Assembly (NCBI GenBank): GCA_017621815.1
Contig: JAGASK010000008.1
Location: 20,101 to 84,100 of the forward strand
DNA length: 64,000 bases
Source: Lachnospiraceae bacterium
GTDB taxonomy: Bacteria > Bacillota > Clostridia > Lachnospirales > Lachnospiraceae
Direction of reading: 5' to 3'
In this document: piece after piece, positions 53,552-62,009 of the stretch
How positions within the stretch are numbered: the stretch's first letter is position 1
How the letters are laid out: each line of letters opens with the position of its first letter
Translations under genes and position numbers: made by a program
The notes under the pieces: model-generated
Told to the model about the DNA's origin: nothing
The model's database searches: none
Seen by the model: the letters and a program-made list of their open reading frames with translations, nothing else

Positions 53552-54837
53552 TTACTTTTCTTTTGCATTCTCTACAGCAAACTCTGCTGCTTTTCTTACA
53601 GCAATATCTTCTTTAATCTGAGCAACGCTCTTTTCAGGAAGAAGTTCTTTTACTTTTTCAACTTCCATCTGATAAGCTTCTGCCATGGTTTTCAGTTCTT
53701 CTTCATAATCTTCTTCGGTTGCTGTAATATTTTCAGCCTTTGCAATGGCTTCAAGCACAAGTCTTGACTGAATTCTCTTTTCAGCCTGAGGCTTAACCTG
53801 CTCAATCATCTGATCATAAGAGGAACCTGTGAACTGGAAGTACTGGTCAATGGATAAGCCCTGCATCTGAATTCTCTGTGCGAATTCATCCACCATCTGT
53901 CTCTGCTGGGTAGCCAGCATTGCTTCAGGAATTTCCATATCGGAATCCTTAACGATTGCTTCTATTACTGCTGCTTCCTTTGCATCTTTGGCTTCTTTTG
54001 CTTTCTTCTCTTCCAGTTTGCCCTTAACATCTGCTTTGTATTCTGCCAGTGTCTCAAATTCGGAAACTTCACTTGCAAATTCGTCGTCTAATTCAGGAAG
54101 CTCTTTTTCCTTGATTTCCTTAACAGTACATTTAAATACGGCTGCTTTGCCTTTCAAATCTTCTGCCTGATAATCCTCAGGGAAGGTTACGTTTACTTCT
54201 ACTTCTTTACCGATTTCGGCACCTACGAGCTGCTCTTCAAAGCCGGGAATGAATGCGCCTGAACCGATGGTTAAAGGATAATTTTCACCCTTTCCGCCTT
54301 CAAAAGCCACACCGTCAACAAAGCCTTCAAAGTCAAGAACAGTCATATCGCCGTCTTTAACTGCTCTGTCGGTTACTTCAATATTTCTTGCATTGTTTTC
54401 TCTTTCCTTATTGATTTCAGCATCAACTTCTTCATCAGTTACCGCTGTATCTGCCTTATCAATCGTAACACCCTTATATTTACCAAGCTTTACTTCAGGC
54501 TTTAATGCTACTTCTGCGGTAAAAATAAAAGGCTTTCCTGCTTCAATCTGAACTACATCAATGGAAGGAGAAGAAACAATATCCTCTTCACATTCATCAA
54601 GAGCTTTTTCATAGGCTTCAGGAATCAGCGCATTGGCTGCATCCTCATAGAAAATCTCTTTCCGTACATTTTTTCAATCATCTGACGGGGTACTTTACCC
54701 TTTCTGAATCCGGGAACACTGATTTTGTTCTTGTTCTTCTGAAAAGCGCCTTCAAGAGCTTTTTCCAATTCTTCTGCTGAAACTTCAATGGTAAGCTTCG
54801 CCATGTTCTTTTCTAATTTTTCTACCTGTACACTCAT
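53552..54837 (-). pseudogene. tig: Trigger factor gene with a 1-nt frameshift
   Basis: The gene begins at ATG 54837 (MSVQVEKLEKNMAKLTIEVS) and shows the ribosome-binding signature PGFRKGKVPRQMI. At about 54656-54660 the frame is lost: the strand reads ggaaagagatttt where GKEIFYED needs one extra G, and the 1-nt deletion sends the frame to a stop after 70 residues. The remaining frame continues normally through the FKBP-type PPIase domain (VLDFEGFVDG, GSGAFIPGFEEQLVG) and the helical C-terminal arm. Read through, the protein would be about 428 residues, normal for this chaperone. Either this strain lacks the product or the base was lost in sequencing or assembly. Confidence 0.9.
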
Positions 54838-54905
54838 TCTTGTACATCCTCCTTATATATAGCCTTATACTGCTTAATTTTTCGCATACTCACAGTCATT
54901 GTACG

Positions 54906-54911
54906 ATTATA
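54906..54911 (-). promoter_or_regulatory. Extended -10 element of tig
   Basis: On the minus strand TGATATAAT is an extended -10 hexamer, about 70 nt before the tig start. No good -35 is seen. Confidence 0.45.
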
Positions 54912-55025
54912 TCATATCCTTTTAAAAAATACCAGAATTTTCTCTCTTGAGTTTCCGTGGTTTTATCCACACCGGTTTTATCCACATTTTGTAACAGACC
55001 CCTTATCAGCCCATTGCCGCCTGCG

Positions 55026-55697
55026 CTATCTGTTCCATGCTTTCACTTCCTTTGCAAGCCAGTCACACCATTCTTTAATTCCTTCACCTGTTTTAGCGCT
55101 TATGGGAAATATTTTCAGATTGGGGTTGCGCCTGTGGGCATACTCCATTACCTTCTCCATATCAAAATCAAAATAGGGAAGCACATCAATTTTATTAATA
55201 ATAAGCGCATCACAGACAGTGAATATAAGGGGATATTTCAGGGGTTTATCATGTCCCTCCGGCACGGAAAGAATCATCACATTCTTTGATGCACCGGTAT
55301 CGAATTCTGCAGGGCATACAAGATTGCCTACATTCTCGAGAATAGCCAAATCAATTTCCCCGGTTCCCAACTCTTTAAGGCCCTGTCTTGTCATATCCGC
55401 ATCCAAATGACACATGCCGCCTGTATGGAGCTGTATGGTCTTTGCTGTCGTCTTTTCTGCGATGGTAACGGCATCCACATCGGAATCAATATCAGCTTCC
55501 ATTACTCCTATCCGGAATTCCCTGCCCAATTCATTAATCGTATGCACTAAAGTAGAAGTTTTCCCGCTTCCCGGGGAAGACATTACATTAAGAAGAAATG
55601 TCTTTTCCTCCTTCAGCCGGCTGCGGAGCTTTTCCGCATCCGCATCATTATTGGCAAACACACTCTGCTTTACTTCTATTATCTTCATATCACCCAT
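55026..55697 (-). CDS. hypB: Hydrogenase nickel incorporation protein HypB
   Basis: A 223-residue SIMIBI-class GTPase that delivers nickel. The P-loop is SSPGSGKT (about 41-48), followed by EADIDSDVDA and the metal-site GGMCHLDA with Cys 96 and His 97. The ATG at 55697 is preferred because AAAGGA lies 6 nt upstream; three other in-frame starts are near. No [NiFe] hydrogenase or HypCDEF gene is in the window, so the nickel protein served is unknown. Confidence 0.93.
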   Translation of the reverse strand: MGDMKIIEVKQSVFANNDADAEKLRSRLKEEKTFLLNVMSSPGSGKTSTLVHTINELGREFRIGVMEADIDSDVDAVTIAEKTTAKTIQLHTGGMCHLDADMTRQGLKELGTGEIDLAILENVGNLVCPAEFDTGASKNVMILSVPEGHDKPLKYPLIFTVCDALIINKIDVLPYFDFDMEKVMEYAHRRNPNLKIFPISAKTGEGIKEWCDWLAKEVKAWNR

Positions 55698-55757
55698 CTT
55701 CATTCCTTTCCGCAAATTGCCGGCATGTGCTGCAGGCCTGCTTACTTCATATAAGAA

Positions 55758-55794
55758 CAGTTCAGCCGCGGCTTTTTAAGTCCCGGCTGAACTG
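55758..55794 (-). other. Stem-loop between DUF5692 and hypB
   Basis: CAGTTCAGCCG (55758-55768) and CGGCTGAACTG (55784-55794) pair perfectly over 11 bp just past the DUF5692 stop. On the minus strand only TTCTTATAT follows. It could be a weak terminator or a processing site lowering hypB expression. Confidence 0.5.
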
Positions 55795-55803
55795 CTGCAA
55801 AAA

Positions 55804-56853
55804 TCATTCTAATTCCGCTCTCGAGCTTGCATCCTTATAATATTTAAATTCTGTAAATACCTCGCCTGTGTAAGGATTGGATTTATTCTTAACAGATTTA
55901 TAAATAATATAAGCAAGCGCTATTACATTTACAATAAGTGCCGCTGCACTGACAATCGTCATGGCAGTGGGATCTGCATTTACTGAGTTTCCTGCCGCAA
56001 TGCCGTTCAAAGTGCCGTCTTTGTACTGTCTGGGAATCGTTGCCCACGGAAACACGGTAGTTCCGTCTGCAAAGGTCTCCTGGAATAAAGGAAATACCTG
56101 CGCAAACATACACCAGATGCATAAGGTGTTGGCACGGTTCATGATCCAGCCGCCCTTGTTCCATAAAAGAGCTGCGATGGTAGGCGCAAGTAAAAGAGCT
56201 ACGCCGCAGAACCATGTATGAGTGGGCAGACAATTATATGTATATGCAAAGTTCCAGACATCATAAACAACAATGTAGACCCAAATCATATCAGGCCATA
56301 TCATATCTTTCTTATCCTTGGAAGAATAAACAGCCCACCAGCCTGTCATGCAGAAAATATTCAAAATCCCCGCAATGCCGTTCATGATGTTATGCCAGCC
56401 GCCGTAAAGCCACACACCTTCCGAGGACAGCCACCAGGAATACCAGCCGTTAATGGCAGATTCAAAATCACTGGCAACCGCAATCAATATATTAATTGCC
56501 ACTATGGCAAACGGGAAAGCCTTAAACCAGTGGGTCTTACCGATACCCCATTTATACTTAATCATCATAAAGCCGATACAGCCCGCAAGAGAAGCATACA
56601 GCTTAGCGTAATGGAACCAGCCGTTCATATAAAGATAGGTCTGGTTGTTCAGCGCCCACTCTGCTCCCGCTCCTGCGGCAACCGCAATCACAACAAAATA
56701 AACCGTGAGTACTGCTGGCAGCACACCGAACATAATAAGACCGCCTGTTTTGGTGCGCCTTGCAAATTCATTCAGTAAAATCAGCCCTGCCAAAACCGCA
56801 AGCATGGCAGCCCACTGATAAACCGCATTACTCCCATAGACATGAAACAACAT
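55804..56853 (-). CDS. DUF5692-type polytopic membrane protein
   Basis: A 349-residue membrane protein with about eight to nine helices and many Trp and Tyr residues (NGWYSWWLSSEGVWLYGGWHNI, NCLPTHTWFCGVALL). It matches a family of uncharacterised Lachnospiraceae-type membrane proteins (I recall it as DUF5692). The ATG at 56853 has AGGAGAG upstream. Its position between hypA and hypB suggests a nickel-dependent or nickel-transporting partner; His and Cys in the helices could bind metal, but this is inference. Confidence 0.78.
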   Translation of the reverse strand: MLFHVYGSNAVYQWAAMLAVLAGLILLNEFARRTKTGGLIMFGVLPAVLTVYFVVIAVAAGAGAEWALNNQTYLYMNGWFHYAKLYASLAGCIGFMMIKYKWGIGKTHWFKAFPFAIVAINILIAVASDFESAINGWYSWWLSSEGVWLYGGWHNIMNGIAGILNIFCMTGWWAVYSSKDKKDMIWPDMIWVYIVVYDVWNFAYTYNCLPTHTWFCGVALLLAPTIAALLWNKGGWIMNRANTLCIWCMFAQVFPLFQETFADGTTVFPWATIPRQYKDGTLNGIAAGNSVNADPTAMTIVSAAALIVNVIALAYIIYKSVKNKSNPYTGEVFTEFKYYKDASSRAELE

Positions 56854-56885
56854 AAAAATCTCTCCTCTCTCTTTCATTCCTGCCT

Positions 56886-57230
56886 CTAGCAGGCTTCTAT
56901 CTCTTTAATATTGCACTCATTTCCCTTTAAAAGATAAGTGCTTCCGCTCTGACAATACGGACACTGCTTTCCAAACTGCACTGTAGGATATGTCTTTTCA
57001 CAATTTTCGCAGAAGGTGACTGCCGGCAAAGTTTCTATTTTCAGCTCCGAATCTTCAATCAGCGGAAATTTTTTGCGGTAATATTCCCAGCAATCAGTTA
57101 AAAACTCAGGAACAATTCCGCTCACTTCCCCTATTTCCAGCGTAACGGAGCCGATTTGAGTCAGCTGATTTTCCTTTGCGGCCTCCTGCAGTGTCCTGGT
57201 AATATGAACAATAATCCCTAATTCGTGCAT
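56886..57230 (-). CDS. hypA: Hydrogenase maturation nickel metallochaperone HypA
   Basis: A 114-residue protein beginning MHELGIIVH; the Met-His-Glu N-terminus is the nickel site. The C-terminal zinc site is CENC (74, 77) and CPYC (90, 93). It would hand nickel to HypB. It sits 19 bp after the large oxidoreductase gene and before DUF5692, so the four genes probably form one operon. Confidence 0.94.
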   Translation of the reverse strand: MHELGIIVHITRTLQEAAKENQLTQIGSVTLEIGEVSGIVPEFLTDCWEYYRKKFPLIEDSELKIETLPAVTFCENCEKTYPTVQFGKQCPYCQSGSTYLLKGNECNIKEIEAC

Positions 57231-57249
57231 AAAAAACCTGTTCCTTTTT

Positions 57250-59958
57250 TTATTTATTTTTCTTTTGAGCCTTCTTTATTTTAATCTCACGTTTAATCGT
57301 ATAGGGAAGGATTGCTTTAAGTTTATCCTCTGCCTTATACATATGGCTTGCTTCCGGCAGATCCCTGCTTAAATGAATGGCGTCAAATTCACACTTGGTG
57401 GTACAGATACCGCAGCCGATACACTTATTTTCATCCACCACAGTAGCTCCGCAGCCAAGACATCTGGCAGCTTCTTTCTGAACCTGTTCCTCCGTAAAGG
57501 TGCTGCGCAAATCACGCCATGTGGATTTGGCATCTTCCGCTTTCTTTCCGGGTATCTGGCGTTTCGCATTATCAAAAGATTCCTCATCGATCTGAATGTT
57601 GGATTTATCAAGCTCTATGAACTGACGTCTGTTACGTCCCAAAGTAAGGCTGTGCCCTTTATGTACAAACCGGTGAATGGAAACGCAGCCTTCCTTGCCT
57701 GCCGCGATGGCATCAATGGCAAATTTAGGTCCCGTATAAACATCGCCGCCCGCGAAAATATCAGGTTCTGCTGTCTGATAGGTAACAGCGTCGGCTTTCA
57801 CGCTGCCGTTTCTGTTAAGCTCTACCTTCGTTCCATCAAGCAGATTTCCCCAGACAACAGACTGTCCTATGGAAAGCAGCACATTTTCACAGGGAACGGT
57901 GATACATTCATTTTCATCATAAACAGGACTGAAACGCCTTTCACTATCATATACTGAAACACATTTCTTAAATACAATACCGGTTACCTTACCGTTTTCT
58001 GTAAGGATTTCCTTCGGTCCCCAGCCGTTTCCGATTCCAATGCCCTCTTCCTGAGCTTCTACGATTTCTTCTTCTGCCGCAGGCATAATATCTCTCGCTT
58101 CAAGGCAGTACATGGAAACTTCACCGGAACCTGCACGAAGAGCTGTTCTTGCCACATCCACGGCAACATTGCCGCCGCCAACTACAACGGTGCGTCCTGT
58201 AAGCTTTACTCCTTCTTCATCAAGATTCACATTTCTTAAAAATTCCACGCCTGTAAGCACGCCTTCGGCATCCTCACCGGGCACTCCCGCTTTTCTTCCT
58301 CCCTGGGCTCCAATTGCAAGATAAAAGGCTTTGTACCCATCTTTTCTCAAAGAATCAATGGTAACATCCTTTCCTACTTCAACACCGCACTTAAATTCCA
58401 CGCCCATCTGACGGAGCACATCGATTTCCGCTTCTATCACGCTCTTTTCAAGGCGGAAGGAAGGGATTCCGTTTATCAGCATACCGCCGGGGCAGCCTTC
58501 TTTTTCAAAAACAGTTACGGGATAACCCTTGCACCTTAAATAATAAGCGGCACTCATTCCCGCAGGTCCTGCGCCGATAACAGCAATCTTTTCTTCAAAG
58601 AATTTGCCTTCATGATTTTCTGTCTTCGGTACATAACGTTTTTCTGCATGAAGCTCCTGCTCCGCAATAAATTTCTTAATTTCATCTATGGCAACCGCCT
58701 GGTCAATCGTTCCTCTTGTACAGGCATCCTCACACCTCCTGTTGCAGATCGCGCCGCACACTGCCGGGAAAGGATTTTCCGTCTTAATCAGCTTTAAGGC
58801 ATCCAGATATCTGCCCTGGGAAGCCATTTTAATATAACCCTGTACGGGAAGATGGGCAGGACAGGCGCTTTTACAGGGTGATGTTCCCGTATCATAACAG
58901 TTAATCTGACTGTTATCCCTGTAATTTACATCCCACTTTTCCCTGCCCCATTTCACTTCATCCGGCAGTTCCTGCTTGGGATATTCCACAGGTCCGTTTT
59001 TCGTACAAAGTTTCTGTCCCAGTTTCGCAGCTCCCGTAGGGCAGAATTCCACGCATCTTCCGCAGGCTACACAATTTTTTGCATCAACACTGGCACGGTA
59101 AGCGGATCTTGACATATTGGGAGTATTAAAGAGCTGTGAGGTACGAAGCCCGTTGCAGACTCCCGGCGCGCAGTTGCAGATTGCAAATATTTTTTCTTCC
59201 CCGTCAATATTGGTAATCTGATGAACATAACCGTTGTCTTCAGCTCTTTGCAGAATCTCCATAACTTCGTCAATCTCTATGTAACGGCCTTTTCCTGTTT
59301 CCACAAGATAATCCGCCATATCGCCTACACCGATACACAAATCCCCTTCAATATCTCCGGTGCCTTCTCCTCTGACCCTCTGCTGGCGCCGGCAGGAGCA
59401 GGCTCCTACTGCATATTTGTCCTTATACTTATTCAACCAGTAAGAAATATGCTCCACACTGGCAGATTCGGAAGCTGCCGGAATGGCCTTTTCCACCGGA
59501 ATAACATGCATACCGATTCCGGCTCCTCCAAGGGGAACCATAGGGGTCACCTTTTCAAGGGGCAGTCTTGACATATTTTCAAAAAAATCGGCAAGTTCGG
59601 GATGCTCCTCCACCTGAGAGGCATTCATCATCATAAATTCCGCACAGCCCGGCACAAACATGGGAAGCACATACTGCTTATGGTGGTCTTCATTTTCCCA
59701 ATTATACTCTATCAGTCCGATAACACTCATTTCCTGAAGCAGCTCCTCAGTCCGCTCCACGCTCTTTTTACATTTTTTAGCAATCTGCTCAAGGGTCATG
59801 GGTACACGCACCTTCATGGCAAGCGCCACTTCTGCCATTTCGTCCGTAACTACACATGCAAGTCCCCAGTATTCCGGGTCATTTTCCGTCACCTTCACTC
59901 CGATTCTGTCAGTGATTTTCTGACCCAGCTTTAAAATCAATTTTCTTGGTTCCGCCAT
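57250..59958 (-). CDS. HTH - iron-sulfur - GltD-like FAD/NAD(P) oxidoreductase - ferredoxin fusion
   Basis: A 902-residue multidomain protein. Residues 1-105 look like a winged-helix segment (MTLEQIAKKCKKSVERTEEL). Next is a Cys-rich iron-sulfur region with ACSCRRQQ near 186 and FAICNCAPGVCNG, then ferredoxin motifs CVACGRCVEFCPTG near 294. A glutamate-synthase-small-subunit-like part follows: CKSACPAHLPVQGY, FAD motif VIGAGPAGMSAAYYL near 456, NADPH motif VVVGGGNVAVD near 589 and AGGDVYTGP near 733. C-terminal ferredoxin CIGCGICTTKCEFDA closes it. GGAGGAGG precedes the ATG at 59958. The electron partners are unknown. Confidence 0.9.
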   Translation of the reverse strand: MAEPRKLILKLGQKITDRIGVKVTENDPEYWGLACVVTDEMAEVALAMKVRVPMTLEQIAKKCKKSVERTEELLQEMSVIGLIEYNWENEDHHKQYVLPMFVPGCAEFMMMNASQVEEHPELADFFENMSRLPLEKVTPMVPLGGAGIGMHVIPVEKAIPAASESASVEHISYWLNKYKDKYAVGACSCRRQQRVRGEGTGDIEGDLCIGVGDMADYLVETGKGRYIEIDEVMEILQRAEDNGYVHQITNIDGEEKIFAICNCAPGVCNGLRTSQLFNTPNMSRSAYRASVDAKNCVACGRCVEFCPTGAAKLGQKLCTKNGPVEYPKQELPDEVKWGREKWDVNYRDNSQINCYDTGTSPCKSACPAHLPVQGYIKMASQGRYLDALKLIKTENPFPAVCGAICNRRCEDACTRGTIDQAVAIDEIKKFIAEQELHAEKRYVPKTENHEGKFFEEKIAVIGAGPAGMSAAYYLRCKGYPVTVFEKEGCPGGMLINGIPSFRLEKSVIEAEIDVLRQMGVEFKCGVEVGKDVTIDSLRKDGYKAFYLAIGAQGGRKAGVPGEDAEGVLTGVEFLRNVNLDEEGVKLTGRTVVVGGGNVAVDVARTALRAGSGEVSMYCLEARDIMPAAEEEIVEAQEEGIGIGNGWGPKEILTENGKVTGIVFKKCVSVYDSERRFSPVYDENECITVPCENVLLSIGQSVVWGNLLDGTKVELNRNGSVKADAVTYQTAEPDIFAGGDVYTGPKFAIDAIAAGKEGCVSIHRFVHKGHSLTLGRNRRQFIELDKSNIQIDEESFDNAKRQIPGKKAEDAKSTWRDLRSTFTEEQVQKEAARCLGCGATVVDENKCIGCGICTTKCEFDAIHLSRDLPEASHMYKAEDKLKAILPYTIKREIKIKKAQKKNK

Positions 59959-59996
59959 AGGCCCTCCTCCATACACTTTCTTATTTTCCCTTCTCT

Positions 59997-60019
59997 TATC
60001 ATGAAGCGCCTTCATGATA
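59997..60019. promoter_or_regulatory. Palindrome in the 5' leader of the oxidoreductase gene
   Basis: TATCATGAAG (59997-60006) and CTTCATGATA (60010-60019) are perfect inverted repeats around CGC. They begin within a few bases of the expected transcription start, so this may be an operator or an RNA-stabilising hairpin. Confidence 0.55.
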
Positions 60020-60030
60020 TGCGTATAATC

Positions 60031-60059
60031 AGTATACAATAAATTCCGACATGATTCAA
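60031..60059 (-). promoter_or_regulatory. Promoter of the oxidoreductase-hypAB operon
   Basis: On the minus strand TTGAAT (60054-60059) and TATACT (60031-60036) are 17 bp apart. Confidence 0.65.
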
Positions 60060-60071
60060 CATTCCTTAAAC

Positions 60072-60093
60072 GCATAATCGTCCGGCATTATGC
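60072..60093. promoter_or_regulatory. Candidate operator between divergent promoters
   Basis: GCATAAT (60072-60078) and ATTATGC (60087-60093) are exact complements 8 nt apart, exactly between the two -35 boxes. The layout suits a shared repressor or activator site. Confidence 0.5.
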
Positions 60094-60122
60094 TTGTAAT
60101 TTTATGACTTTTCTATTATACT
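60094..60122 (+). promoter_or_regulatory. Promoter of TM1266-like gene
   Basis: TTGTAA (60094-60099) and TATACT (60117-60122) are 17 bp apart. Confidence 0.65.
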
Positions 60123-60176
60123 TTATACATTAAGCAAACCTGCAAAGGGAGAATTTTCTGTTTTTGGAGGATATTT

Positions 60177-60425
60177 ATGGAAGAAAAAGTTGCCATTATC
60201 GGTATTTTTGTTCAGGATATTAGTGCTGCAGCCAAAGTCAATGAACTGCTTCATGAATATGCTGACTGCATCATCGGAAGAATCGGTATTCCTTACCGTG
60301 AAAAATCATTAAATATCATATCGGTAATCATATGTGCTCCCCCTGACAAAATCAGTGCGCTCTCCGGTAAGCTCGGGCGGATTCAAGGAATCAGCGCCAA
60401 AGCCATGCAGGCGAAAATTGATTAA
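60177..60425 (+). CDS. TM1266-family putative iron-only hydrogenase system regulator
   Basis: An 82-residue protein with an ACT/ferredoxin-like alpha-beta fold: VAIIGIFVQDISAAAKVNEL, IGRIGIPYREKSLNIISVII and KLGRIQGISAKAMQ. This matches the TM1266 family, related to the NikR C-terminal domain, and often found with hydrogenase maturation genes. It has no HTH, so it may sense a ligand rather than bind DNA alone. TTTTGGAGG precedes the ATG. It diverges from the oxidoreductase-hypA-hypB operon. Confidence 0.88.
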   Translation: MEEKVAIIGIFVQDISAAAKVNELLHEYADCIIGRIGIPYREKSLNIISVIICAPPDKISALSGKLGRIQGISAKAMQAKID

Positions 60426-60446
60426 TTCTTAAGGAGGAACTATTTC

Positions 60447-60986
60447 ATGAAACTCACAACGAAACAAATCGCAATGACGGCAGCCCTTCTGGCAATCTGC
60501 ATTGTCAGCCAGTTCTTTAAGAACACCAGTGTGTTTATCACAGGACCTATTATCAATGCCTGCATTATACTTGCCGGCTTAAGTGCAGGACTTTGCTGCG
60601 GCATTATTTTATCCGTTATTACACCCATTACTTCCTTTATTATTTCCGGAAGTCCCATAATGTCCGCCATCCCTGCCATTATTCCCTGTGTTATGATAGG
60701 AAATGCCCTGATTGTCATATGTGTATGCCTGTTAAAAAATAAAATTAAAGGCAATTTGGGACTGCCTGTATCCATGATAACCGGCTGTATTGCCAAAGCA
60801 TTATTCATGGGAATTGCCATTTCATTGATTTTGATTCCCATGCTTCTTCCCGAAAAAATGCAGCCCAAGATGAGCACCTTCCAGTCCATCTTTTCGGTGG
60901 TGCAGCTGATTACTGCCGCCATCGGAAGTGTATATGCTTATATCATCTGGATACCGCTGAAAAAATATTTGAACAACGAAGCATAA
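60447..60986 (+). CDS. ECF transporter S component
   Basis: A 179-residue membrane protein with five to six helices. The small-residue pattern SVFITGPIINACIILAGLSA and SFIISGSPIMSAIPAIIPCV fits the substrate-binding (S) subunit of an energy-coupling factor transporter. The substrate cannot be read. It is 21 bp after the TM1266-like gene. No EcfA or EcfT is adjacent, as expected for group II systems. Confidence 0.82.
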   Translation: MKLTTKQIAMTAALLAICIVSQFFKNTSVFITGPIINACIILAGLSAGLCCGIILSVITPITSFIISGSPIMSAIPAIIPCVMIGNALIVICVCLLKNKIKGNLGLPVSMITGCIAKALFMGIAISLILIPMLLPEKMQPKMSTFQSIFSVVQLITAAIGSVYAYIIWIPLKKYLNNEA

Positions 60987-61032
60987 GTATTTTCTATTAG
61001 CAGCATGCGTCGCCAGGCGCACATGAAAAACA

Positions 61033-61065
61033 GCCCGTCTGCAATTCTGCAGCCGGGCCGTCTTT
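61033..61065 (+). terminator. Terminator after the ECF S component gene
   Basis: GCCCG-T-CTGCA pairs with TGCAG-C-CGGGC around ATTC, followed by CGTCTTTTT. Confidence 0.82.
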
Positions 61066-61100
61066 TTACTTATTTTTTACTTTACATTTTGAAGCAAAGG

Positions 61101-61304
61101 TTATTTCATCTGCTCTTCCTGCTTCTTGATCATTCTACGAACCATTTCACCGCCGATAGAACCAGCTTCTTTGGAAGTTAAGTCACCGTTGTAACCTTCC
61201 TTTAAGTTAACGCCAAGTTCAGATGCAACTTCTGTTTTGAAACGATCCATAGCTGCCTTAGCTTCAGGAACTTCTACTCTATTAGAAGATTTGCTGCTTG
61301 CCAT
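61101..61304 (-). CDS. Small acid-soluble spore protein, alpha/beta type
   Basis: A 67-residue DNA-coating spore protein. The germination-protease site is in FKTEVASELGVNL and the conserved GYNGDLTSKEAGSIGGEMVRRMI completes the domain. It protects DNA in the spore core. The ATG at 61304 has GGAGG 9 nt upstream; an ATG at 61310 is too close to that site. Expression would depend on a forespore sigma factor; I could not pick a clear SigG promoter. This gene is the best evidence that the organism makes spores. Confidence 0.95.
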   Translation of the reverse strand: MASSKSSNRVEVPEAKAAMDRFKTEVASELGVNLKEGYNGDLTSKEAGSIGGEMVRRMIKKQEEQMK

Positions 61305-61486
61305 TTTCATTCACCTCCGTTATTATTTTTGACTGTCTTTCAAGTCATCTATCCTTCAAGATAAGCTCTTTTCGTCTGCTTATCCTGAAGTTTCTTCATT
61401 CAAAGCATTTCGTCATCACTTATCTTGTTCATAGTATTAACGGTGCGAAAAAAAATATGTTGGTAAGTTTTACCTGATATTATGAT

Positions 61487-61990
61487 TTAAAAGCTTCTTA
61501 ATTTATCATCCTCTTCATCCGGATTTTTATCAATTTCTTTAATTAACAGATAATAACCATACCCTGCGTTTACCTCAACATAAACCCTGTCACCGGCTTT
61601 ATGTCCCATAAGGGCTTTTCCTATAGGTGACTCCACACTTACAAGTCCTTCCAGTGAATTACCGCGCATGGTGGTTACAATTTTATAATTTTCAACAGTT
61701 CCGTCTTCTTCAAACTGCACGGTGACTCTGGTATTCATGCCAATTTCGTCATCCTTTGAATCATCAGGAATAATTTCCGCTGTTTTAATCATCTTTTCAA
61801 GAAAACGAATCCGGCTTTCATTCCTGTTCTTCTCCCGTTTTGCTGCATAATACTCAAAGTTTTCGCTTAAATCACCCTGAGCCCTGGCTTCCTTTACGGC
61901 TTCAAGAAGTTTTGGCCGTACCACCAGCTTCCGCTCTTCAATCTCAGCCTCCATGGCATCAATGTCTTTTTGTGTTAACTGATTAAACAT
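61487..61990 (-). CDS. greA: Transcription elongation factor GreA
   Basis: A 167-residue factor. The N-terminal coiled coil carries ARAQGDLSENFEYYAAK with the acidic tip. The C-terminal FKBP-like domain has VSVESPIGKALMGHKAGD. It rescues backtracked RNA polymerase by stimulating transcript cleavage. The usual Ala of SENAEY is Phe here. AGGGGAAA precedes the ATG. Confidence 0.95.
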   Translation of the reverse strand: MFNQLTQKDIDAMEAEIEERKLVVRPKLLEAVKEARAQGDLSENFEYYAAKREKNRNESRIRFLEKMIKTAEIIPDDSKDDEIGMNTRVTVQFEEDGTVENYKIVTTMRGNSLEGLVSVESPIGKALMGHKAGDRVYVEVNAGYGYYLLIKEIDKNPDEEDDKLRSF

Positions 61991-62009
61991 TTCCCCTCAT
62001 CTCTTCTTT

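Noticed and set aside
57250-59958. Glutamate synthase small subunit
   Set aside because: The GltD-like part is only the centre of a longer fusion with HTH-like and extra ferredoxin domains, and no GltB gene is adjacent.
55026-60075. A [NiFe] or [FeFe] hydrogenase operon
   Set aside because: No hydrogenase catalytic subunit motifs occur in the window; only HypA, HypB and a TM1266-like gene suggest it.
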